64,000 nucleotides of DNA from Pratylenchus scribneri. Lineage: Eukaryota > Nematoda > Chromadorea > Rhabditida > Pratylenchidae. The position numbers were made by a program, and so were the translations under genes. Shown here piece by piece: positions 48,771 through 59,055 of the stretch. Numbering within the stretch: the first letter of the stretch is position 1; each line of letters opens with the position of its first letter. The notes below the pieces were generated by a model, which worked only from the letters and a program-made list of their open reading frames with translations, was not told the origin of the DNA and did no database searches. Location of the stretch: positions 930,001 through 994,000 of the forward strand of contig JAQSEB010000155.1 in assembly GCA_030063045.1 (NCBI GenBank), given 5' to 3'.

Positions 48771-51700
48771 TTCAATTGTCCGGAAATACCAATGAATGAG
48801 AACAATAATTCGTCCCTGGATGATCCCTTCCTTATTATTTCAGGGCATTTCTCAAATTTCGGCCTTCTCCAAAAATGTCCAATATGCGCAAAATTAGTTT
48901 AATCATTTCCATTCGAATTTTTGATCAATTTTGGCCCAATTTTCCCATTTCACAATTCATAATTTGCTCAAAAAATGAGAGTTCTTTGTCCTCATTTCCG
49001 GTTAAATTATTCCCTCAACTAATTCAATTCAAATATTGTGCGCATATTCCTCCATTCATTCCTCAAAAAACAATTTTTCCTTTTTTCATCATCTCAAATA
49101 TTTGAATGACTGGTTTATTTCCCTCGCATTCTTTCAAGAGTGAAAATCCATCGAGAATATTACACACATTTTTTGGGAGAATGGGCAGTCAATTGACCTT
49201 TTATTTTCCCTTTCTTCTCATTCAATTCAACCCCATTTTTGGTCAACATGGTCCAAAACTGGATCAGAAAAATGAGGAAGTAGAAGGAAAGTAAATGTTT
49301 TATATAATTTAGGCCAAAAAGGAATTCTGAATGAATTGAATGGGATTCGCGCGCGATCAATTCTTTCTCCTCTCCTTCACTTTCTTCTTTTCACATTTTC
49401 CGGCCTCCCCCAACCTATAGAGGAGAATGGGGGCAAAGGAACATTGGAGGATGGATTTGGTTGTTTGCTCCGGATTTGGACATTTTTTGGGTGGTCATAT
49501 TACCCACTTTTGGACACACCTGCGCCCCACATAAAGGGCCTTGAGGACATTGAGTCGAGACAAATTCTCAAGAAGGAAAAGGCGGAATAAAATAAATCGC
49601 CCACTTTTTTTGATGGGAAATCAAAAAAGAATTCATTGTGGATTAGCCCGAGGGAAATTGGACATACTTATTTGGATTTGGACTGCGAAAAAGGAGATCA
49701 AAATTAATGAGAGAAAATGCCGGGTCAAAAATCAAAGAAAATTGATGAAAAAAATTAGGAAAAATTCCTTATTAATAAATTTTTGCGTAAAATTTTTTGA
49801 ATTTAAAAGGCAAAAAGTAAAGCATTAAAAGGAAATGAAATTGGCCTTTTAGTGTAATCAAAAAGGTATACTGTAATTGAGGAGGAAAATGCGAGAAAAG
49901 GGCATAAAATAAAATAAATTTTAGCATAAAATAAATATTTTATTGAACCAACCATTTTGAAGAAAGAATTAAATTGATGCTCAACAAGGCCACAAAAAAT
50001 TAGAATTCAGCAATGCAATGCGAATATACTGTAATTGGAATTGAATGTAGACCAATTGGAAAATATTAATGATAAAATTGGGAAAGCCAACAAATCGAAA
50101 TAATCAGCTGAAAATTATTGGGAAATTTTTTTAATCCATTTGAAATATTCGAAAAAAAGTACAGTAATCCAAGGGGCGTGATTACGGTATAAAAAGAATG
50201 GGAGAGGGAGCAAGGAAGAGACAGGGGAAATGGTACCAAAAATGGAGTAAAATTCTGCCAATTTTGAGAGTTTATTTTTTATTTTGTGGATATATTTATT
50301 CATAATATATTTTAATAATATATTCTAATTTATTGCGCGAATTGGGCGGAGAATGGGGAAATGAAGCTGAATGAAATGAGAAAAAAATGGAAGCAAAAAA
50401 GTGGACAAGGGAATTCGGAAGGGGAATTTGGTGGGGATAATCGGAGGAAATTGAGTGAATTGGAAAAGGCGGAAAGGGGTGGTCCCTTTTTGTGTTCCCC
50501 TTTTTGTCCCCCTCCTTGACCACCGGCGAAGGCCTTTTTCCGCCGGAGGGGCGAGGGGCTGGTCCTCCTTCTCAAAAAGTCTCCTTTTTGGGGGCAGAGC
50601 GGACATGTCCCCACCAATATAAAAGGGGGGGGGGGCAAAGCATTTTTGTGTGAAGGAGCCGAGCGGATATTTGAAGAAGGGGACTTTTGGGGTCTTATTG
50701 AGTAAATGAAGCCAAATTGGATATTTGGAGGAGGAATTGTTGACCCAAATTTGGGGAAAAGAATTGAATCATTTCTTCATTTTGTGAATGAATTTTGATT
50801 TGGAATTGAAGTCGAGTGGATTGGCTGAATTGGGAACAATTTGGGCGGGGAATTGGCGGACAAAAATGCCACAAATTATTATTAAATTTGGAGGAGGAAA
50901 TGAATGGACACAATGGCACAAAAGGGCATATTTGGAGTGGGCAAATGTGCTCCAATTAACGTTTGAAAAACTGGGGGAAATGGTTTTGGAATGGATTGGA
51001 AATTAAGGGAAATGAGTGGTGGTGGTGGAATTAATTTAAGGTGGCTTATTTTGCGAGCTGAAGGAGATTTGAGGCAAAGAAAAGAATTCACATTTTTAGG
51101 AGGATGAGGTGATGTTCATTCACTAAATCAGTTTTTAAATGATTAAAATCGAGAAAAATTGATAGCCCAGCTGCCCTGATTGACAATGGAAAACTTAGGA
51201 AGGAATTGGAGAAATTGAAAGAAAATGAAAAATTTTAATGCCAAAGAATCGACAAACTAGGAGAAAATGGGCAATTTTTGGTATTTTGGCCATAATTTTA
51301 TGGTCATTTAAATTTTGATTAAATATTTTGATATAAAATGTTCTACATTAATTTAATTAAATAAATTTTTTGGATTATTGCTGTTAAAATTAGATAAGGC
51401 GAAAATATCATAAAAATCAAAAGTTGAAATTTCATAAATTTTCAAAGATTTTTTATATTTAAAATATTTTAATTCGAATAAAATTAAAAATTATGAAATT
51501 CAAAGGAAAATTAAAAAGAGAGAAACAAAAACAAATTGTGGCACTTTTATTTAGGGAAAAGAATGATGGCCGAAAGAATTGAAAACGGAAATTGGGCCAA
51601 TGGAAAGAATTTGTTTTGTTGTGGATTTTTGGGGGAAAGAAATGGCCAAATTCATTCATCCTCCTTCAACCTTTTTTCCTCCCCCTCCCCCATCCTTCAC

Positions 51701-53714
51701 CGGCATTTCTATTTTGGGGTTGGGGCCACAAAAAGGTGCCGTGTCGCTCGCGCACCTCCATTTGGCCCCGGCGGAAGCATTGTGTTTTGGTGGAAGAATG
51801 GAGGGAAAAGGAAGGCATTATGCCCATCATCGCCCTCCCATCCATTTCATTTTCCATTGGCCCAAAAAGCAGATCGCCTTCATCCATTCAAGCAAACTTA
51901 TCGAGAAGGCATTCCATCCCTTCCCTTCTCTACAATATTCACTCCTCTTTCAATTCGTAATTTTTGCCTATAAAAACCCTGAAAAATCCTGTTTTTACTG
52001 TTATGCCTAAAATTATTGCCAATAGAAATTTTTCTGTTAATTTTGACAAATCCGCAGGCAATTTTTTATTCATTTTACTGGCAACAAATTTTGGTTAATA
52101 TTTATTAACCTAAAAGTCCTTTTTTATTGCCTCCCGAAAATTATGAATATGAATGGAAAAAGAGAATATTTGGTTAATGAATTTGGTTGGCCATTGTCCC
52201 CTTTTCTATTGTGGCCACAAAAACAAAAGCTTATTCGTAAATAGTTTGGCTGTGGAAATATTTGAGGAATTGAATGGTGGTGCTGCCGCCATATTTCTGC
52301 ATTGGCTAATTTTATTCAGCAATTATCAATTTAATAAATACTTTTATAAAATTCGGTTCATTTTCTATCACATTTTGATATCAAAATTTGATCGAAACTT
52401 AATTGGTCATAAAAATTATGGCCAAAATATAAAAACTGACAAATTTAAATTTGGGACTATTTTATCATTATTTTTCGGCCATAAATTTATCAATTCTAAC
52501 ACTAATTTTCCTTCTCTAATTTGCCTACCAAAATCAAAGAAACTATCACATTAAAATAAATTTTCTTAAACATTAATCATATAGAAAATTAATTTAATTT
52601 TAAATATCAATTTTGGCCAATAAATTTAACAAGATGAATTTTGATAAATTTTAGCCAGCATTTTTTATGCGTGGAAATATTCATTCATTTTCATTTCACA
52701 CAAAGAATGAATGTTTTGAATGATCCCTTTGGTCATTTTGCATGTGTGAATGAAGAATGGAATATTTATGGAGGGAAAGTACAAACAAAAATGACCAAAA
52801 ATGGGGAAAAGGCAATGAATGTGAATGAATGAATGGGATGCGAGGGAAAAGCCGTTTTATGGCCATAGAAATATGAATGGAGGATGACTAACAAATGAAG
52901 GTCGAATATTTTAAGGAAATTTTGGGCAAAATTTAGAAAATTTAGAATTAGAGGGGAATTCGACATCTAAAATTGGCAAAAAAAAATATAAATTTTTGGT
53001 AAAATTTTGAAGCATTTTTGACACCCAAAAATATTTGCCAAAGCATTCGAATTTATGTACAAAAAAAAAGGAATTTATTATTATGTTTGACCATTGCGCG
53101 GATAAAAATGGCGGATGAGGACAAAAATAGACCCAAAATAATGTTGGCCAATTGTAAAGCATTCTTTTGAAGGTGGACAATAATAATTTGGCCAGCATTA
53201 TTTATGGGATTGTGGGTGGTTTATTTTCCGTAAAAAGTTGGATGGGGATCTTTCGCATTTTTATAGAGCCAAAATGCGCATTTTTATTTATATACGAGAG
53301 GCCGCAGCTCAAAATGATTGTTGACAAAAGGAAAATTGAATAATAAAATTTAAAATGATAAAAAACCTTTCCCTTATTAATGGTCATTTTTGGACAAAAA
53401 AAGGATGGAAAATGAATGAATTTATTTGGACAGCATTTGTGTGGATTAAACATGAAAAAAATCATCCTTTTGTTCCCTTATTTGGCTAGAGGCAGAGGCT
53501 TCATTCTTTTTCTAAAAATGGACCACAAATACAAATTACAAACCATTTGGCCCAATCATTTTAACTCACTCAGTTTTCCTCAAATTTGCTGACCAGAGGA
53601 AAAGTGCGTTGAATATATTGGAAATCGAAAAATAATTAAAAAATATTTAAATTATAGTTTATAAATCGTTGGAGGACAATTCGCAATTGTGAGTCCCACC
53701 CATTGCTAGAGGGC

Positions 53715-54040
53715 ACATTCATTTGGCCATAGCTAAAAGAGGCGATAACCAATTCATGAAGCCTTCGTTATTTATAACATTCTATCTAAAGATATAAATA
53801 TACTCTAAAAAGTCGTATAGTTTAATTTTTGAAATTCAATTCTAAAAATAATTAAATACATTATATGCGATATGCTCAAATTTCCTTATATGAGAGAGTT
53901 ATTATCGCTTATTTGCAATTTGATTTAATTTTTCATAAATATTGTAGACCATTTTCAGAGGATATTTTAAAGCTTTCCAATGACATATCACATTCCTAAA
54001 TTGGTTATCATCTCGCTGTGAGCTATGGCCAAAAGAATGG
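53715..54040. mobile_element. fold-back MITE family A, copy 8
   Basis: Left arm 'ggccatagctaaaagaggcg', then 'ataaccaattcatgaagcc'; right arm 'ttcagaggatattttaaagc', then 'ttatcatctcgctgtgagct' and 'atggccaaaagaatggcaag'. One of the more complete copies. Confidence 0.8.
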
Positions 54041-55544
54041 CAAGATTCAAATTGCGGTACATATAGATTCCTAAAGGCGATTTTTAAATTGAATTGGAGT
54101 AAATATTTAATAAATATTATTAAAGAAAAGTGAAAGAAATGTGTCCAATATGAATAAATGGAATGACCAGAAACAAGGCCACAAGGCCAGGGTCAATCCC
54201 GAGTCGATCCCCTCTCCCAGCATTTTTTGAGTTGTGCTCAAGTTGGAGTCACACAACAAACAAAATCCGGTTCCGCCTTTTGGACAACAAGGAAAAGAAA
54301 GGAATAAATGGGAACAAGGGGATTTGTGGATGGATGAAGGGAAAGTTGAGGAGAGGTGGCGGATGGAAGAAAGGGAAAATGTGGGAAAGGAAATGGAAAG
54401 GAATGGGGGATCAGCAACAGGTTGGCTGGATGGGAGGGGGGGGGGACTCGCGCACCTTCAGCAGAAGTGAATCTGGGCCAATGGGCCAAATGGAAGAGGG
54501 AGGAAAGGTTAAATTGGAGGAGGCCAAGCACAGCAAAGGTGAAAGTGTGTCGAACAAAGATTGTTTGATGGGTGAATGGGGAAAATCCGTCATTTTTTGG
54601 AGGCAATGTGTTTTAGTTGGCCTAAAAATTAATGCAGAAAATTAGTCAATCAAATCAGGCAAAAAATGCACTTAATGCCTTCATTAAAAATCAAAACATT
54701 AAAAATGATTTTTTAATTAATTTGACACTCTCCAAATTTGTCCCAATTATTATTATAAATGTGGCCTCAAGGCCATAAAAGTAATGGACAAAGAAAATTC
54801 AATTCCATCAAATTTTCAAATTTTTTAATAAACATTAATCAAATTGGAATTTATAATATAAGACTGAAGAGAATCTGAGGAAAATCAGCAGCATAAAATG
54901 TTGCGCAAATTAATAGAATAGACAAAAATGTCACCAATCTCTTGGATATATCATAGATATGGTATAAACATCATCAAAGAGTATAGTTCGGCACAATCCA
55001 CATAAAATCCACATCAATTCAAATTTTTACAATATTGAAATTTGAAAATATATTCCCTTTAATATTTTCATTAAAATCCTCTTTTCTGTTTACAGAATTC
55101 CCATTTTCAAATGAAAATCATCAAAATTCAAAAGAATCCATATTGATATGAAAGGGAAAGGTCGTTTAAAATTGAGACAACAGCGTCAGATTTTTGGCTG
55201 CTGGATATAAATTAAAATAATGTGAGTTAATTTGCACCAGCTTTTTATGTTTAGCCTTTACTCAGCAATTTTATGGTAGACCAATTTTCCCTCATCAGCT
55301 TTTCCCCATTTTCCACATCCAATTTTCGCACTTTTACGTAGCCATCAAATCATCCTCCTTTCATTTCCCTTTTTTATGTTGAAAACTGGTTTTTGTGCTT
55401 TTTGGCCTAATTCCGGGCACTCGTCAATCTTTATTTGGTGCAACTTTCTCCTTCATAATTTATTAATTTACATTCTCTTTTTTTCGAAAAATTGAATTGA
55501 ATGTTATACGTTTCGGTTAACAAAATTTAAATTTAATTATTCGT

Positions 55545-57177
55545 GAATTAAAACTTTCCGGAAAGAATTAAAACTTTCCGGAAAGAACTTAGAATTAAAA
55601 CTTTCCGGAAAGAACTTAGAATTAAAACTTTCCGGAAAGAACTTAGAATTAAAACTTTCCGGAAAGAACTTAGAAATAAAACTTTCCGGAAAGAATTAAA
55701 ACTTTCCGGAAAGAATTTAGAATTAAAACTTTCCGGAAAGAAGTTAGAATTAAAACTTTCCGAAAAGAATTTAGAATTAAAACTTTCCGGAAAGAATTTA
55801 GAATTAAAACTTTCCGGAAAGAATTTAGAATTAAAACTTTCCGGAAAGAATTTAGAATTAAAACTTTCCGGAAAGAACTTAGAATTAAAACTTTCCGGAA
55901 AGAAGTTAGAATTAAAACTTTCCGGAAAGAACTTAGAATTAAAACTTTCCGGAAATAACTTAGAATTAAAACTTTCCGGAAAGAACTTAGATTAAAACTT
56001 ACCGGAAAGAACTTAGAATTAAAACTTTCCGGAAAGAACTTAGATTAAAACTTTCCGGAAATAACTTAGAATTAAAACTTTCCGGAAAGAACTTAGAATT
56101 AAAACTTTCCGGAAAGAACTTAGAATTAAAACTTTCCGGAAAGAACTTAGAATTAAAACTTTCCGGAAAGAACTTAGAATTAAAACTTTCCGGAAAGAAC
56201 TTAGAATTAAAACTTTCCGGAAAGAACTTAGAATTAAAACTTTCCGGAAAGAACTTAGAATTAAAACTTTCCGGAAAGAACTTAGAATTAAAACTTTCCG
56301 GAAAGAACTTAGATTAAAACTTTCCGGAAAGAACTTAGATTAAAACTTACCGGAAAGAACTTAGAATTAAAACTTTCCGGAAAGAACTTAGAATTAAAAC
56401 TTTCCGGAAAGAACTTAGAATTAAAACTTTCCGGAAAGAACTTAGAATTAAAACTTTCCGGAAAGAACTTAGAATTAAAACTTTCCGGAAAGAACTTAGA
56501 TTAAAACTTTCCGGAAAGAACTTAGAATTAAAACTTTCCGGAAAGAACTTAGAATTAAAACTTGCCGGAAAGAACTTAGAATTAAAACTTTCCGGAAAGA
56601 ACTTAGAATTAAAACTTTCCGGAAAGAACTTAGAATTAAAACTTTCCGGAAAGAACTTAGATTAAAACTTTCCGGAAATAACTTAGAATTAAAACTTTCC
56701 GGAAAGAACTTAGATTAAAACTTTCCGGAAATAACTTAGATTAAAACTTACCGGAAAGAACTTAGAATTAAAACTTTCCGGAAAGAACTTAGAATTAAAA
56801 CTTTCCGGAAAGAACTTAGAATTAAAACTTTCCGGAAAGAACTTAGAATTAAAACTTTCCGGAAAGAACTTAGAATTAAAACTTTCCGGAAAGAACTTAG
56901 AATTAAAACTTTCCGGAAAGAACTTAGAATTAAAACTTTCCGGAAAGAACTTAGAATTAAAACTTTCCGGAAAGAACTTAGAATTAAAACTTTCCGGAAA
57001 GAACTTAGATTAAAACTTTCCGGAAAGAACTTAGATTAAAACTTACCGGAAAGAACTTAGATTAAAACTTTCCGGAAAGAATTAAAACTTTCTGGAAAGA
57101 ATTAAAACTTTCCGGAAAGAACTTATTAGAATTAAAAATCTTCATGGAAAACTTAATTAAAATCTTTCCGGAAAACA
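55545..57177 (-). repeat. minisatellite array R8 (largest, ~1.6 kb, about 60 units)
   Basis: Mostly 27-bp units (AACTTTCCGGAAAGAACTTAG plus AATTAA) with 26-bp and occasional 20-bp versions. Point variants recur in patterns: GGAAATAAC, TTACCGG, AAGAATTTAG, AAGAAGTTAG. For example, the pair TTACCGGAAAG next to AGATTAAAAC reappears at several places, which suggests block-wise amplification. The right end decays into AAATCTTCATGGAAAAC. Confidence 0.97.
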
Positions 57178-58077
57178 GTCGTGAATTTAAAAAAATTTTA
57201 ATTTAATTCACTCATTAATCAAACCAATTCCCCTTTTCATCTATCCAACTCTTTTTTATACCTTTTATAGGAAAGCAACTTTGAATTTTAATTTTTAAAT
57301 GACATATACGATGACAGTGTTGAATTAAATTTGAAAAGAATTCAGGGAATTTTTTATTGGTTAATAGAATTAATAAAAGAATAAAAATTCAACCAGGATT
57401 CAGTACCATCGATTCATTTTCGGCATCGATTATCGGCTTATAGTTCTACAAGGAAGCAACAAATCCAGGATTGTGATATACCATTTGAAAGACCAAAGTG
57501 TCCTCTACTAATTGTTAATGATTTAGCTAATTTTATCCCAATTTTCTTTGTAATTTAATAATTCAACCGAATATTTTAACTATTTTTATTTAACATTTTA
57601 ATAAAAAAAAATAAATTACGATACTTGTATGATTTCTATCATTCACGCCAATCAGCCCACTGACTTTTTTTATGGAAAGCCAACTTTTAGCAAATTCGAT
57701 TGTGCGTAAATTTTTTGTCCACATTTTCGACATTTTATCACATTGTCAAAAATAATAATTTAATTGATGTTTTTCATATTCTCAATAAATGTTTTTAACC
57801 TTAAATTTGCATCAAATTGTACTGCTGTCATTTCCCCATCACTCCTAATCCTAATTGCCATTCATTTTATTTTTAATGCTTGACGGCATTTTTACTCCCA
57901 TTTTTAATTGCTAGTGACAAATTCAAAGAAGAAAACAAACTTGGAAAATGAATAGACAATTCCATATTTGCCCTTTGAAATCTCAATTAAATTGTTTTAA
58001 AATTTGCTTAAAATTTTTCCAACTGTTGGGTTAATGCTCCATTAAATTAATATTAATTCGCCCAAATTTTCCTCCAA
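57178..58077. other. short intergenic stretch; family A fragment at 57425-57510
   Basis: AT-rich. 'cttatagttctacaaggaag' and 'ccatttgaaagaccaaagtg', followed by 'tcctctac', are a left arm of fold-back family A. Nothing else is recognised. Confidence 0.5.
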
Positions 58078-58083
58078 TTTATT
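58078..58083 (-). terminator. poly(A) signal AATAAA of the small gene at 58.1-58.7 kb
   Basis: AATAAA on the minus strand 7 bases after the predicted TAA stop. The closeness is unusual but similar to the SoxD gene. Confidence 0.4.
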
Positions 58084-58090
58084 CATTCAA

Positions 58091-58686
58091 TTATTGGATA
58101 CCCAATTTTACTCCCTCCACCCATCGATAGGCTACAATCTTGATGACCGGATCCCGCGTCTCATTTGATTCAATTTCTTCCATTATATCTTTCCATTTGG
58201 CCAATTGTCTTGGCAACCGTCGTGTCCTCAACATATTTCGATGCCATCCACCCATTTTATGTCTTCACATTCCATTTCTACGCCAAATGGGGCCAAATAT
58301 TGTGTTGGCCTTTTTCTTGGCCAATTCTCCCGCCCTTTTCGACCGATATAATTCAGCTTGTTGGACCTGGATCGAAAGCGGCAGGTGTTCGCGCGGCAAA
58401 AATACTCGGAATTTGGTGTAGGAATGGCGGAGGTGTTGGCCACGGCAACGGCAATCATTTTTCCCTCACCTCCAAATTCTTTTTCGCATAATTTAGTACA
58501 AATTTCATTTGGCCTCATATCCAGCTCAATTTTCATTTTTGCCAATTTTGGATTCGTGCTTAGGAATTTTTCTGCTGATTTAAAAAACAATTTCCCACAA
58601 TCAAAGACCATTTCTTCTTCTGGTTTTAATTCCGAATTCATTTTGCTCATTTCAGTTTTGTTGTCCAAAACGCCGACAATCTTCAT
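58091..58686 (-). CDS. uncharacterised small protein, 3-exon model, 162 aa
   Basis: Model exons (minus strand): 58686-58470, 58404-58269, 58226-58091, with introns of 64 and 42 nt and consistent phases. Without splicing, the first frame runs on for 152 codons and then stops. With splicing, all three exons have ordinary, non-repetitive composition: Glu/Lys-rich N-terminal half (LKPEEEMVFDCGKLFF, RPNEICTKLCEKEFG), then HLPLSIQVQQAELYRSKRAG, then LAKWKDIMEEIESNETRD and a C-terminus IVAYRWVEGVKLG. It is mostly predicted helical. I see no signal peptide, TM segment or named domain, and I do not recognise the family. The acceptors (CCGAG, TTGAG) are weak, so the exact model is uncertain. It is divergent from the LITAF gene, with 369 bp between the start codons. 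Confidence 0.45.
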
Positions 58687-59055
58687 TCAATTTGCCTTTC
58701 AATAAATAATAATTTGTTATATTTCTTCCATTTCAATGAAATGCACATTTCCCTGAACATCTGAAATTATTTTTGTAAACAACATTTTTGCCTAAAAATA
58801 TTCTACAGCATTTAATTGGCTTTTCGATGTTCTTTATTTAAAGTAATTTGGCACATAACTTGCCCTGAAGGTAATGTCAAAGAATTTATTTAATGAAGAA
58901 AGTTGTTGGCCATTCTCAGTCGAATTTTTGCTCTTGTTTAAAATTTAATATTCGTTTTTCAGTTTTTCTTCGTCATCAGTAAAGAAGAAGCCTAAAGGAG
59001 TTTCACTTCTAATTGGCAAAGGCAAATTCCTCAATTTGTTGGCTTCTTCCCTCAA
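58687..59055. promoter_or_regulatory. divergent intergenic region between the small gene and the LITAF gene
   Basis: 369 bp between two start codons on opposite strands, so it should hold both 5' ends. A candidate acceptor TTCGTTTTTCAG ends at 58962, upstream of the LITAF start; in-frame stops between it and the ATG make it 5'UTR or a trans-splice site. No TATA-like element is convincing. Confidence 0.4.

Larger units (their letters stand above)
48105..55544. other. 7.4 kb with no recognised gene
   Basis: It holds family A copies near 48.7 and 53.7 kb and poly-G runs at 50625-50635 and 54436-54445. Open frames include plus-strand 50788-51006 (72 codons, Trp-rich), 52153-52554 (133 codons, AT-rich) and 54163-54645 (160 codons, Lys/Gly-rich). 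None has a recognisable domain, so I leave them uncalled. Confidence 0.45.

Noticed and set aside
50788..51006. 72-codon plus-strand Trp-rich open frame
   Set aside because: Single short frame from 'tgg/gaa'-rich sequence with no homology or splice evidence; possible but unsupported.
54190..54225. 'gagtcgatcccctctcccag' looks like a tRNA 3' half
   Set aside because: No matching A box, acceptor stem or anticodon arm is found upstream at the needed distance.
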